DNA of 43,441 nucleotides, from NCBI RefSeq assembly GCF_004570875.1, contig NZ_SPQK01000027.1, forward strand, positions 1 to 43,441, written 5' to 3'. The stretch's first letter is position 1. Every line of letters begins with the position of its first letter. The notes under the pieces are model-generated. The model was not told the DNA's origin and made no database searches. It worked only from the letters and a program-made list of their open reading frames with translations. A program made the position numbers and the translations under genes. This DNA comes from Blastococcus sp. CT_GayMR16. Its GTDB lineage: Bacteria > Actinomycetota > Actinomycetes > Mycobacteriales > Geodermatophilaceae. Below, in pieces: positions 6,689 through 14,606 of the stretch.

Positions 6689-7335
6689 CCCGTCCCGAAC
6701 CGCTCACCCCGTCGGCCCTGGCCGACCGCCTCGCCGGACTCCTGGCCGGGCTGCGCCCCGATCCGGGTGCCGCGGCGCTGCGCGTCGCCGTCGACGGTCC
6801 GGAGCCCGCCGGACCCGACGCGCTCGCAGACGCCATCGCCGCGCGCCTGCCGGCCCTGGGCAGGCCCGCGGTGGTGGTGCCCGCGAGCGGCTTCTACCGC
6901 CCCGCGTCCCTGCGCCTGGAACACGGCCGGACCGATCCGATGGCGCGGTACACCGACTGGCTGGACGTCGGCGCGCTGGCCCGCGAGGTGCTGAACCCGG
7001 TCGGCCCCGGCGGCTCGGCCACCTACCTGCCGGTGCTGTGGGACCTCGAACGGGACCGCGCCGCCCGCGCCCGGCCGCAGCCGATGCCGGCCGACGGCGT
7101 CCTGCTGGTGCCGGGCGCGCTGCTGCAGGGGGTCGGTCTGGCTTTCGACGTCGTCGTCCACCTGCGGGTCGGCCCGGCGGCCCGGCGGCGACTGACGGCG
7201 CCCGAACAGGCCTGGGAGCTGCCCGCCTTCGACCGCTACGACGACGAGGTGGACCCGGTGGTGCTGGCCGACGCCGTCGTCCTGGCCGACCATCCCGACC
7301 GCCCGGCGCTGGTGCTGGCCGGCCGGTTCAGCTGA
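6685..7335 (+). CDS. Uridine-kinase-like protein with degenerate P-loop; probable CTG start
   Basis: The frame continues from the ANTAR gene junction to 7335 (~216 residues). The fold resembles actinobacterial uridine kinase-like NTPases: a beta strand leading to VAVDGPEPAGPDALAD where GxxxxGKT would be, then FYRPASLRLEHGRTDP and YLPVLWDLERDR. The P-loop Lys and Ser/Thr are replaced (GPEPAGPDAL), so ordinary ATP hydrolysis is doubtful. No ATG, GTG or TTG lies between the ANTAR stop and GTG 6871, and a start there would delete the P-loop region. CTG 6685, overlapping the TGA as CTGA, is the best candidate. It converges on nudC with an 8-base overlap. Confidence 0.6.
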   Translation: MTRPEPLTPSALADRLAGLLAGLRPDPGAAALRVAVDGPEPAGPDALADAIAARLPALGRPAVVVPASGFYRPASLRLEHGRTDPMARYTDWLDVGALAREVLNPVGPGGSATYLPVLWDLERDRAARARPQPMPADGVLLVPGALLQGVGLAFDVVVHLRVGPAARRRLTAPEQAWELPAFDRYDDEVDPVVLADAVVLADHPDRPALVLAGRFS

Positions 7336-8305
7336 AGTCGCCGGCGAGCCAGCGGTCGAGGATGTTGCGCGCGATCGACACCGGGGGCGGGAGGGCACGC
7401 GGCCCCTCCCCCGCGAGCAGCTCCGCACGGGTGAACCAGCGGGCCTCCTCGATCTCGTCGGGGTCAAGCCGGAGCGGCTCGTCGCCGTCGGCCCGGGCCA
7501 CGAAGCCGAGCATCAGCGACTGCGGGAACGGCCACGGCTGACTGGCCACGTACCGGATGTCGCTGACCTGCAGCCCGACCTCCTCGGCCACCTCACGGGC
7601 GACGGCCGCCTCGGCGGACTCCCCGGGCTCGACGAAGCCGGCCAGGATCGAGAACCGGCCGGGAGGCCAGACCGCCTGGCGACCGAGGACGACCCGGTCG
7701 GCGCCGTCGTGGACGAGCATGATCACGGCGGGGTCGGTGCGGGGGAAGACCTCGGTGCCGGTGGTGGGGTCCCGCTGCACCCATCCGTGACGCTCGATGG
7801 TCGTGGCGGCCCCGGTCGACGGACTGAACCGGTTTCGCTCGTGCCATTCGAGGATGCCGATGGCCTGGACGAGCAGGCCCGCGTCGAGGTCGGCGAGGTC
7901 GGCGCCCACCTCGCGCAGCCCGGTCCACGTGTCGACCGGCCGCCCGCTGACGGTGAGCGAACGCTCGCCCCGGACGGCGGCATAGGGGACGCCGTCGGCC
8001 TCCCCGAGGTAGATCGCGCCGAGCGGTAGTTCGGGCTGCTCGTCCCAGACCAACGCCGGCCCAACGGGGCCTTCGACCACCGGAACCGTCCGCTTGCCGT
8101 CGACGGTGAGCACCCGCACGGAGCGGCCGCCGGTCGGGTCGGGCAGCGACCGGGCCAGGTGCCCGCGGTCGTGGGCCACCCGCGACAGCACCGGCACGCC
8201 GCCGTCGGAGTCACGGGTCTTCTCCGGCCAGGCCGACTCGGCGGCGGAACGCTCCGCCGGGGGCGGGTTGTCCGCCCGGGTGCTGCCCCCCGCGGGAACG
8301 CTCAT
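7328..8305 (-). CDS. nudC: NAD(+) diphosphatase / RNA NAD-decapping Nudix hydrolase
   Basis: 325 residues from ATG 8305, overlapping the upstream M16 gene as ATGA. It carries the Nudix box (GFVEPGESAEAAV then REVAEEVGL) and the NudC-specific SQPWPFPQS motif that separates NADH pyrophosphatases from other Nudix enzymes. It should cleave NAD(H), and possibly NAD caps on RNA. The zinc-ribbon segment between N- and C-terminal domains, normally with four cysteines, here reads RFSPSTGAATTIERHGW and then DPTTGTEVFPRTD, with no cysteine at all. The N-terminal ~40 residues are variable. Last gene of an operon with the two M16 peptidases. Confidence 0.92.
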   Translation of the reverse strand: MSVPAGGSTRADNPPPAERSAAESAWPEKTRDSDGGVPVLSRVAHDRGHLARSLPDPTGGRSVRVLTVDGKRTVPVVEGPVGPALVWDEQPELPLGAIYLGEADGVPYAAVRGERSLTVSGRPVDTWTGLREVGADLADLDAGLLVQAIGILEWHERNRFSPSTGAATTIERHGWVQRDPTTGTEVFPRTDPAVIMLVHDGADRVVLGRQAVWPPGRFSILAGFVEPGESAEAAVAREVAEEVGLQVSDIRYVASQPWPFPQSLMLGFVARADGDEPLRLDPDEIEEARWFTRAELLAGEGPRALPPPVSIARNILDRWLAGDFS

Positions 8306-9666
8306 GAGGCGGCACCGTCGCCGGTGACGCTCACCGGGCCGAGGGCCTGCAGCGGCCCGGAGACGCGGCCGGAGTCACCGACGACGACCGCCGTCAGCGC
8401 CTCGGCGGCCAGATAGCGCAGCGAGACGTCCTGGACCTCCTCGACGGTGACCGCGCCCAGCGCCCGCTGATGATCGGCGAGCCACTCCGCCGGCAAGCCG
8501 GCTCCGATCAGCGCGGACAGGGTGCTGGCCAGACCCGCGTGCGTGGCCGTGGAGAGGGCCATGCTGCCGAGGATGTACCGGCGGGCACCGTCGAGCTCGG
8601 CGTCGGTGACGGCGGTCAGTGCCATGCGGCCGAGCTCGTACCAGGTCTCCAGCAGCGCCGGCCCGGTCACCTCGGTGGCGACGTCGGCCTCGACGAGGAA
8701 CGACGAGCCGGCCGCCTGGTGGTCCACCGAGCTGCGCGGGCTGTAGGTGTAGCCACGCCGTTCGCGGATGTTCTCTACCAACCGCGAGGAGAAGTACCCA
8801 CCGAAGATCATGTTGGCCAGCCGGACGGCGGGCAGGGCGGGATCGGTGCGGCCGGGAGCGGGACCGCCGAGCCGGACGTTGGACTGCACCGCACCTGGGC
8901 GGTCGACGAGCGCGATTCCCGGCACCCGCAACTCCGGCGCCGGCGGGGCCTCGACGGCGTGGCCGGTCGCCGCCCAGGCCGCCAGGGCACCGGCGACCAC
9001 GTCGGTCGCCCCCTTCGGGTCCAGGTCGCCGACGAGGACCAGGCTGCTGCCGGCGGGCAGCACGCGCTCCTGGTGCAGCGTGCGCAGCGCGTCGCCGTCG
9101 ACGGCCGCCACGAGCTCGTCGTCGGGGAGCTGGATGGCGTAGGGATGGTCGCCGAAACGGCGGGCCGCCAGCGCCGTCCGGGCGATCACGCCCGGCTGCG
9201 AGCGGGCGATCGCGATCCGCTCGGCCACCCGGTCGCGCTCCCCCTCGACCTTGTCGTCGGGATAGGCGGCGTCGGTGAGCAGCTCGGCCAGCAGCCCGAG
9301 GACCGGCGCCAGGCCACCCGGGAGCATGGTCGTGCCGAACAGCAGGCGGTCGGGGTCGGTGGAGACCGACAGCTCGGCGCCGTGGCTCTGCAGCAGCTCG
9401 GCGATGCCGGTCTGGTCGTGCGCGCCCGTCCCCAGCAGGACGGCGCCGGACAGCACGGCACCTCGGGCGGTGTGCTCACCCGCGGCGACCGCCGTCCGGG
9501 CGGCGAAGGGCACCCGCAGACGCAGCTCGATCAGCGGGACGCCGGGGCGGGGCACGACCACCAGTCGGAGCCCGTTGGGCAGCGTGGTCTCGTGCGCCTC
9601 CGGTACCGGCTGGGGCCGAGGTTCACCCAACGGCGGGATCAGCGAGTAGTCCAGCGTGGCCGTCAC
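8302..9666 (-). CDS. M16 peptidase family protein, non-catalytic (alpha-type) subunit
   Basis: 454 residues from GTG 9666, overlapping the upstream M16 gene by 4 bases (GTGA). It has the paired M16 fold (first half ETTLPNGLRLVVVPRPGVP, second half from VRLGGPAPG) but no HxxEH zinc motif. The segment ENIRERRGYTYSPRS contains the Arg/Tyr pair typical of the alpha subunit of bacterial heterodimeric M16B peptidases. The likely role is substrate binding in a dimer with the next gene's product. Cytoplasmic; no signal peptide. Confidence 0.88.
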   Translation of the reverse strand: MTATLDYSLIPPLGEPRPQPVPEAHETTLPNGLRLVVVPRPGVPLIELRLRVPFAARTAVAAGEHTARGAVLSGAVLLGTGAHDQTGIAELLQSHGAELSVSTDPDRLLFGTTMLPGGLAPVLGLLAELLTDAAYPDDKVEGERDRVAERIAIARSQPGVIARTALAARRFGDHPYAIQLPDDELVAAVDGDALRTLHQERVLPAGSSLVLVGDLDPKGATDVVAGALAAWAATGHAVEAPPAPELRVPGIALVDRPGAVQSNVRLGGPAPGRTDPALPAVRLANMIFGGYFSSRLVENIRERRGYTYSPRSSVDHQAAGSSFLVEADVATEVTGPALLETWYELGRMALTAVTDAELDGARRYILGSMALSTATHAGLASTLSALIGAGLPAEWLADHQRALGAVTVEEVQDVSLRYLAAEALTAVVVGDSGRVSGPLQALGPVSVTGDGAAS

Positions 9667-10973
9667 CGTCGTCCCCCCGTGGCCCGCAGCTCCAGGACGG
9701 CGGCGGTGTCGGGATCCAGCCGCCGGGCGGCGTCGCGCACCTGGTCGGGCGTAACCGCGGCCAGCCGGGCGGCGAGCTCGCCGGCCAGCTCGGCGCGGCC
9801 GTGGATGAGTTCCGCGGCCGCGAAGCCGAGGGTGCGGCCGAGGACGGAGTCGGCCTGCCGCAGCAGTTGCGCCTCCGTCCGCGCCTGCACGCGGCCGAGC
9901 TCGTCAGCACCCACGCCGTCGTCGGCGATCCGCCGGATCTCCTCGTTGACGGCGGCCTGCACCCGATCGGCCTGCACGCCCACGGGGTGGTGCACCTGCG
10001 TCGTCAGCAGGGTGGCGTCACGCACGTCGAAGGGGTCACCGAAGAGACCGACGTAGCTGCTCTGGGCGATGGCGATCCGGTCGTCGTGCACCAGCCGGCG
10101 CTCCAGCCGGGAGGCGTCGCCCTCGCTGAGCAGCTCGGCCAGCAGGACGGTGCCCAGGTAGCCGTCGAAGTCGCCGATCGGATCGGGCACGCGCCAGCCG
10201 AGCGCGAGGGCGGGCGCCGGGGCCAGGGCGTCCTCGACGACCGCCGTCCGCGCGGTCGCCGGCAGCGGCTCACCGGTCGCCGGGATCGGCAGCACGGGAC
10301 GCGCCTCGACGGGTGCGAACCAGCGCTGGATCAGCCGCTCGGTCTCGGCCACGTCGACATCGCCCCCGATGCACAGGACGGCGTTGCCCGGGGCGTAGTA
10401 GCGGGAGAAGAAGTCGGTCGCGTCGTCCACGGTGGAGGACTCGAGGTCGACGAACGAGCCGTAGCCGTCGTGGGTGTTGGCGAAGCTCTCGAAGGCGATC
10501 TGCGGCAGCTGCAGCCAGGGGAAGGCGCCGTAGGGCCGGTTGAGCACGTTGACCCGGATCTCCTCCTTCACCACGTCGATCTGGTTGCGGAGGTTCTCCT
10601 CGGTGATCGCCGGGGCGGCCATCCGGTCGGCCTCGAGGAAGAGGGCGCGCTCCAGCGCCTCGGCCGGGAGCGCCTCGAAGTAGTTCGTGTAGTCCTGGTG
10701 GGTAGAGCCGTTGAACGTGCCGCCCGCCGCCTGGACCAGCCGGGCGTGCTCCATCTTCGGGACGTTCGCCGACCCCTGGAACATCATGTGCTCGAAGAGG
10801 TGGGCGAACCCGGTGCGCCCCTCCGGTTCGTTGCGCATCCCGACGTCGTAGAAGACGCTCACCGCCACGACGGGCATGCTGCGATCCGGGGCGAGGACGA
10901 CGCGCAAGCCGTTGTCCAGCGTGAAGCGCTCCACCGGGTGCCGCAGGGTCAGTTCGGCCCCAGCTGTTGTCAC
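9663..10973 (-). CDS. M16 zinc metallopeptidase, catalytic (beta-type) subunit
   Basis: 436 residues from GTG 10973. The inverted zinc motif HLFEH is at 58-62 (catalytic Glu 61), with the distal ligand in VVKEEIR near 138. It starts FTLDNGLRVVLAPD, like mitochondrial processing peptidase beta and PqqL relatives. It should form the active half of a heterodimer with the downstream protein and degrade peptides in the cytoplasm; substrates are unknown. First gene of the operon M16 beta - M16 alpha - nudC. ACAGTA at 10981-10986 (TACTGT on the minus strand) lies exactly 7 bases upstream, suggesting a leaderless mRNA. Confidence 0.92.
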   Translation of the reverse strand: MTTAGAELTLRHPVERFTLDNGLRVVLAPDRSMPVVAVSVFYDVGMRNEPEGRTGFAHLFEHMMFQGSANVPKMEHARLVQAAGGTFNGSTHQDYTNYFEALPAEALERALFLEADRMAAPAITEENLRNQIDVVKEEIRVNVLNRPYGAFPWLQLPQIAFESFANTHDGYGSFVDLESSTVDDATDFFSRYYAPGNAVLCIGGDVDVAETERLIQRWFAPVEARPVLPIPATGEPLPATARTAVVEDALAPAPALALGWRVPDPIGDFDGYLGTVLLAELLSEGDASRLERRLVHDDRIAIAQSSYVGLFGDPFDVRDATLLTTQVHHPVGVQADRVQAAVNEEIRRIADDGVGADELGRVQARTEAQLLRQADSVLGRTLGFAAAELIHGRAELAGELAARLAAVTPDQVRDAARRLDPDTAAVLELRATGGRR

Positions 10974-10980
10974 GGAGGCG

Positions 10981-10986
10981 ACAGTA
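10981..10986 (-). promoter_or_regulatory. -10 box, leaderless promoter of the M16/nudC operon
   Basis: TACTGT (fits TANNNT) ends 7 bases before the GTG start at 10973, so transcription would begin at or next to the start codon. No Shine-Dalgarno sequence is present. Confidence 0.55.
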
Positions 10987-11021
10987 ACCGCGGATCGTCG
11001 GCGAGCGCCGACCGCACCACC

Positions 11022-11282
11022 GGTGGATCGGTCGCGAGGGCCCGGAGGGTCCTCGACCGGGACACGGGAACCGGCTCAGCCCAGCAGGGGCACGGCTCCT
11101 GGCCGCGGTGGTGGACCGGTCGCCGGGGCCCGCAGGGTCCCCGACCGGGACACGGGGACGCGCTCAACGCAGATGGGGACGGCTCCTGGCCGCGGTGGTG
11201 GACCGGTCGCCGGGGCCCGCAGGGTCCCCGACCGGGACACGGGGACGCGCTCAACGCAGATGGGGACGGCTCCTGGCCGCGG
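11022..11282. repeat. 87-bp tandem repeat, three copies
   Basis: Units at 11022-11108 (diverged), 11109-11195 and 11196-11282; I see no difference between the last two. Each unit runs from GGTGGACCGGTCGCC through GCAGGGTCCCCGACCGGGAC to GACGGCTCCTGGCCGCG. The end of each unit is the reverse complement of the post-stop repeat core found at 2138, so this is a local amplification of that element. The array fills the 331-base gap between the DUF2510 gene and the M16 operon. Open frames crossing it are chance products of the repeat. Confidence 0.88.
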
Positions 11283-11301
11283 TGCGATCCGGAGGATCGC
11301 A
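11261..11301 (-). repeat. Post-stop repeat element, copy 2
   Basis: Read on the minus strand after the DUF2510 stop: hairpin TGCGATCCTCCGGATCGCA (11301-11283), then CCGCGGCCAGGAGCCGTCCC. This differs from the 2119 copy by a compensated pair in the stem (G to A and C to T), so the pairing is kept. Confidence 0.8.
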
Positions 11302-11304
11302 GTG

Positions 11305-12183
11305 TCAGAGCACTTCGACGGCCTCGAGCACGCGGTCGATGACGCCGTAGAGCTCGGCGTGGGTGTTCGGGATCGAGATGTACACCAGCGCCGGCGCCGG
11401 GCGGCCGACGTCGATCAGCAGCAGCGCCGCTCGTTCCCCGCTGGCGTTGTAGCCGGGCACGTCCCAGGCGAGCTGGAACTCGTACAGGTGGGCCTCGTGC
11501 CCGTCGACGGTGCGGGCCTCGTCGCGCAGCACCTCGCGCTCGTTGGGGCGCGGGTAGTAGTTCTGGCGCACGCTGTCGGCGACCGCCGCCAGCGTCGTCT
11601 GCAGCGTCGACGGGCCGGCGTACCCGAAGCGGTCGATCAGCGGCCCCGACGAACACTGCGAGATGAAGGTCTTGCCGTCGGGGGTGAGCTCCTGGGTGGT
11701 GAAGTACTGCCCCGCGGTGTCGGTGGTCTCCTCCTGGTCCCAGAGCGCCCACTCGTACCAGCCATCGCCGAGGAACGGGTAGGAGACGCCGGAGACCTCG
11801 TCGATGATCCGCACCGTGCCCGGCGGGAACGTGGGCCCGGCCGGGGGCGCCTGAGCCGTCGGCGCCGCGTCCTCCACGGCCGGCTCATCGCTGCCCTGGC
11901 CGACGAAGAGCGCCGCACCCACCACGGCGAAGATCACCAGCAGTGAGATGCCGACGATCCACGGCGTGCGGTTCCCCGCGGCGGGGGGCAGAGGCTCGGG
12001 CCAGGCGGCGGGCCCCGACGGCGGAGCCGGGGGCGCGAGAACGGGCGAGGACTGGACGGCGACGCCCGGCCCGGCGGGGGTGGCGACATCGGACCAGCTG
12101 ATCCCGTTCCACCACCGCACCATGCCGTGGGCGCCGTCCGGGTCGGGGTACCAACCGGGAGCCGGCTGCGCTGGTCCGGTCAC
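11305..12183 (-). CDS. DUF2510 membrane-anchored protein
   Basis: 292 residues from GTG 12183. PGWYPDPDG (9-17) and RWWNGISW form a DUF2510 domain, followed by a Pro/Ala linker, one membrane segment (WIVGISLLVIFAVVGAALFV, ~75-94), and an ~190-residue C-terminal domain that should lie outside the cell. That part has a single Cys (ISQCSSG) and no family I recognise. A TAGGCT box 6 bases upstream suggests leaderless expression, divergent from the methyltransferase gene. The function is unknown; DUF2510 proteins are common small membrane-associated proteins of actinobacteria. Confidence 0.85.
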   Translation of the reverse strand: MTGPAQPAPGWYPDPDGAHGMVRWWNGISWSDVATPAGPGVAVQSSPVLAPPAPPSGPAAWPEPLPPAAGNRTPWIVGISLLVIFAVVGAALFVGQGSDEPAVEDAAPTAQAPPAGPTFPPGTVRIIDEVSGVSYPFLGDGWYEWALWDQEETTDTAGQYFTTQELTPDGKTFISQCSSGPLIDRFGYAGPSTLQTTLAAVADSVRQNYYPRPNEREVLRDEARTVDGHEAHLYEFQLAWDVPGYNASGERAALLLIDVGRPAPALVYISIPNTHAELYGVIDRVLEAVEVL

Positions 12184-12189
12184 GGCCCC

Positions 12190-12215
12190 AGCCTAGGACG
12201 GCGGGCGGGTAGCGT
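12190..12215. promoter_or_regulatory. Divergent -10 boxes for DUF2510 and PrmC-like genes
   Basis: Minus strand TAGGCT (12195-12190) ends 6 bases before the GTG at 12183; plus strand TAGCGT (12210-12215) ends 9 bases before the GTG at 12225. Both starts lack a ribosome site, so both mRNAs are probably leaderless or nearly so. Confidence 0.5.
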
Positions 12216-12224
12216 CCCGGCCTC

Positions 12225-13001
12225 GTGGTCGGCATCAGCGAGGAATCCGTCGTCCGGCGGCTGCGCGCCGCGGGCTGCGTGTTCGCCGAGGACGAGGCAC
12301 GCCTGCTGCTCGCGGAGGCCGGGACAGGGGCCGCCCTGGGCGCCCTCGTGGACCGCCGGGTGGCCGGCGAGCCGCTCGAACACCTCCTCGGCTGGGCGGA
12401 GTTCGGCGGTCTCCGGATCGCCGTGGCGCCCGGGGTGTTCGTCCCGCGCCGCCGTACCGAACTCCTCGTCGAGGAGGCGGTCGGCCTGGCGCGGCGAGGC
12501 GCCGTGGTCGTGGACCTCTGCTGCGGCTCGGGTGCCCTGGGCGTCGCCGTCGCGACGGCCGTGGACGGCGTGGAACTCCACGCGGCCGACGTCGACCCCA
12601 CCGCGGTCGCGTGCGCGCGGAGCAACGTCGCCGAGCTGGGCGGCCTGGCCTACGACGGCGACCTCTACGAGGCCCTGCCGCCGGCCCTGCGCGGGCGGGT
12701 GGACCTGCTGCTGGCCAACGTGCCGTACGTGCCCACCGACGCGATCGCGCTGATGCCCCCGGAGGCCCGGCTGCACGAGGCCCGCGTCGCACTCGACGGC
12801 GGCGCCGACGGCCTGGACGTCGCCCGACGCGTGATCGCGGCGGCACCCGAGTGGCTGGCCCCGGGCGGATCGCTGCTCTTCGAGACCAGCGAGGACCAGG
12901 TGCCGGCGGCGGTCGCGACGGTGGCCGCTGCCGGGCTGCGCGCCCGCGTGGTCACCGACGACGAGCGGGGCGCCACCGTCGTCGTCGGCACGCGACGCTG
13001 A
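12225..13001 (+). CDS. PrmC/HemK-related protein N5-glutamine methyltransferase-like
   Basis: 258 residues from GTG 12225. The N-terminal helical domain is followed by the SAM-binding strand VVVDLCCGSGALGVAVA, an acidic ADVDPTAVACA, and ANVPYVP where PrmC has NPPY. NVPY in place of NPPY is typical of the PrmC-related subfamily annotated as putative protein-(glutamine-N5) methyltransferase of unknown substrate. It is probably not the release-factor methyltransferase itself, whose gene normally follows prfA. Convergent with the kinase gene with a 2-base gap. Confidence 0.85.
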   Translation: MVGISEESVVRRLRAAGCVFAEDEARLLLAEAGTGAALGALVDRRVAGEPLEHLLGWAEFGGLRIAVAPGVFVPRRRTELLVEEAVGLARRGAVVVDLCCGSGALGVAVATAVDGVELHAADVDPTAVACARSNVAELGGLAYDGDLYEALPPALRGRVDLLLANVPYVPTDAIALMPPEARLHEARVALDGGADGLDVARRVIAAAPEWLAPGGSLLFETSEDQVPAAVATVAAAGLRARVVTDDERGATVVVGTRR

Positions 13002-13003
13002 CG

Positions 13004-14605
13004 TCAGCTCCGGTCGGCCTCGCTCGACCACCACGACCGGAGCGAGGAGAGCCCGTCCTCGCCGCCGCCGCGCTGCTCGACGAAGCCGAGGGTGCCCAGG
13101 TCGTCCCAGACCCACCGCAGCTCGGCGTCCCCGTCGTCGTCGACGGCGCACGACAGCCGGCCGAGGACCCGGTCGTCGGCGTCCGTCACCTCGGCCCAGC
13201 CCTGTGGGGTGTCGCTGCTGCCGCAGTCGCCGGGTTCCTGGAGCTGCCGCAGGTCGTTCGCCTCGACGTGCGCGGCGAACTCCTCGGCGGCGCCCGCTCC
13301 CCCCAGTGCGGTGTACCGGCCGGTGGGGACGCCCTCCGGCTGGGAGTCGGAGGGACAGCTCAGCCGGCGCAGCTCCCCCTCGGCCGGGGGCTCGACGTTG
13401 CAGCCCGCAGGGTCCACGCCCGCGGGCAGCGACAGCGCGACGAGACGCGCCCCCGCCTCCGAGGCGTCCGCCGTGGCGTCGTCGGCCCGTCCGTCGATCA
13501 CCACCAGGAGGGCGGTGAGGAGCAGGACGGCGAGCACCGCGATCGCCGCGACGGCCCAGGTGAGCCGCGTCAGCCACGGCTTCCGGTCCGGTGCTTGGGC
13601 CGGAGGCCGCTCACTCGGAGCATCGCCGAGGTGTTCCCTCCGGGTGGGCGTCCGGACCCCGGCACCGCCGTCCGGCCCGACGGTCGCGGCGGCGGCGTCC
13701 GGCCGGGGTACGGGTACCCCGCTCGCCGCGAGGGCGGCACGGGCGGCTGCGGAGAGCTCGCCGGCCGTCTGCCAGCGACGGCCGGGATCCTTGGCCATGC
13801 CGCGCCGGACGACGTCGTCCAGGCCGGGGGGCAGGGAGGACCGCAGCGTCGACGCCGGCGGTGGCTCCTCGTGCAGGTGGGCGTACATCAGCGCCAGCGG
13901 GTCCCCCGGGGCGAACGGACGACGGCCGGTCAGGACCTCGTAGAGGACGCACGCGAGCGAGTAGACGTCCGACCGGGCGTCCGGTGCTCCTGGGCCGAAT
14001 CTCTCCGGTGCCATGTACTCGGTGCTGCCGACCGCCGTACCGGTCGCGGTCAGCCCTGGGCCGGTCCCCTCGTCGCCCCCACGGGCGATGCCGAAGTCCG
14101 CGAGGTAGGCGAAGTCCTCACCGGCCGCCGACGTCACCAGGTCCCCGCCGTCGGACCGGGCGACCAGCAGCACGTTGGACGGCTTCACGTCCCGGTGGAC
14201 CAGGCCCATGGCGTGCGCGGCGTCCAGGGCGTGCGCGACCTGCCCGATCAGGTCGACGGCCCGCGCCGGGTCCACCGGGCCGCCGCGCCGCAGGAGCGAG
14301 TCGAGGTCCTCCCCCTCGACCAGCCGCATGTCGAGGAACAGCTGCCCGTCGATCTCCCCGTACCGGTGGATCGGGATGACGTGCGGCTCGTTGAGGCGGG
14401 CGACGATCCGCGCCTCCCGCCGGAACCTCCCCCGGTAGCCCTCGTCCTGCGCCCACTGTGGATGCAGGACCTTGAGTGCGACCTCGCGTTCGTGCTCGGC
14501 GTCGTGGGCGCGCAGCACCCGGCCCATCCCGCCACTGCCGAGCACCCCCAGGACCCGGTACGGACCGAAATGCTCGGGGTCGGGCGCCGGGGGCTCCGCG
14601 GACAT
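13004..14605 (-). CDS. Transmembrane Ser/Thr protein kinase (PknB-type)
   Basis: 533 residues from ATG 14605, one base after the M20 peptidase stop, so co-translated with it. Kinase motifs: GSGGMGRV (23-30), VALK (Lys 45), HRDVKPSN (137-144), DFG (170-172), APE, with several Thr in the activation segment. A Pro/Ala juxtamembrane linker leads to one membrane helix (~350-372), and an extracellular domain of ~160 residues with four cysteines (GCN, LSCPSD, GDCGSS, LSCAVD), probably two disulfides. There are no PASTA repeats, so it is not PknB itself. The extracellular ligand is unknown. Confidence 0.93.
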   Translation of the reverse strand: MSAEPPAPDPEHFGPYRVLGVLGSGGMGRVLRAHDAEHEREVALKVLHPQWAQDEGYRGRFRREARIVARLNEPHVIPIHRYGEIDGQLFLDMRLVEGEDLDSLLRRGGPVDPARAVDLIGQVAHALDAAHAMGLVHRDVKPSNVLLVARSDGGDLVTSAAGEDFAYLADFGIARGGDEGTGPGLTATGTAVGSTEYMAPERFGPGAPDARSDVYSLACVLYEVLTGRRPFAPGDPLALMYAHLHEEPPPASTLRSSLPPGLDDVVRRGMAKDPGRRWQTAGELSAAARAALAASGVPVPRPDAAAATVGPDGGAGVRTPTRREHLGDAPSERPPAQAPDRKPWLTRLTWAVAAIAVLAVLLLTALLVVIDGRADDATADASEAGARLVALSLPAGVDPAGCNVEPPAEGELRRLSCPSDSQPEGVPTGRYTALGGAGAAEEFAAHVEANDLRQLQEPGDCGSSDTPQGWAEVTDADDRVLGRLSCAVDDDGDAELRWVWDDLGTLGFVEQRGGGEDGLSSLRSWWSSEADRS

Positions 14606-14606
14606 G

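Noticed and set aside
11022-11282. Possible CRISPR array
   Set aside because: The units are directly adjacent 87-bp repeats with no unique spacers, and no cas genes are near. The 15-bp array at 33342 is coding sequence.
10876-11946. Open frame over the 87-bp repeats coding for repeated GTAPGRGG-like peptides
   Set aside because: Because 87 is a multiple of 3, the tandem units keep frames open on both strands; there is no ribosome site or conserved domain.
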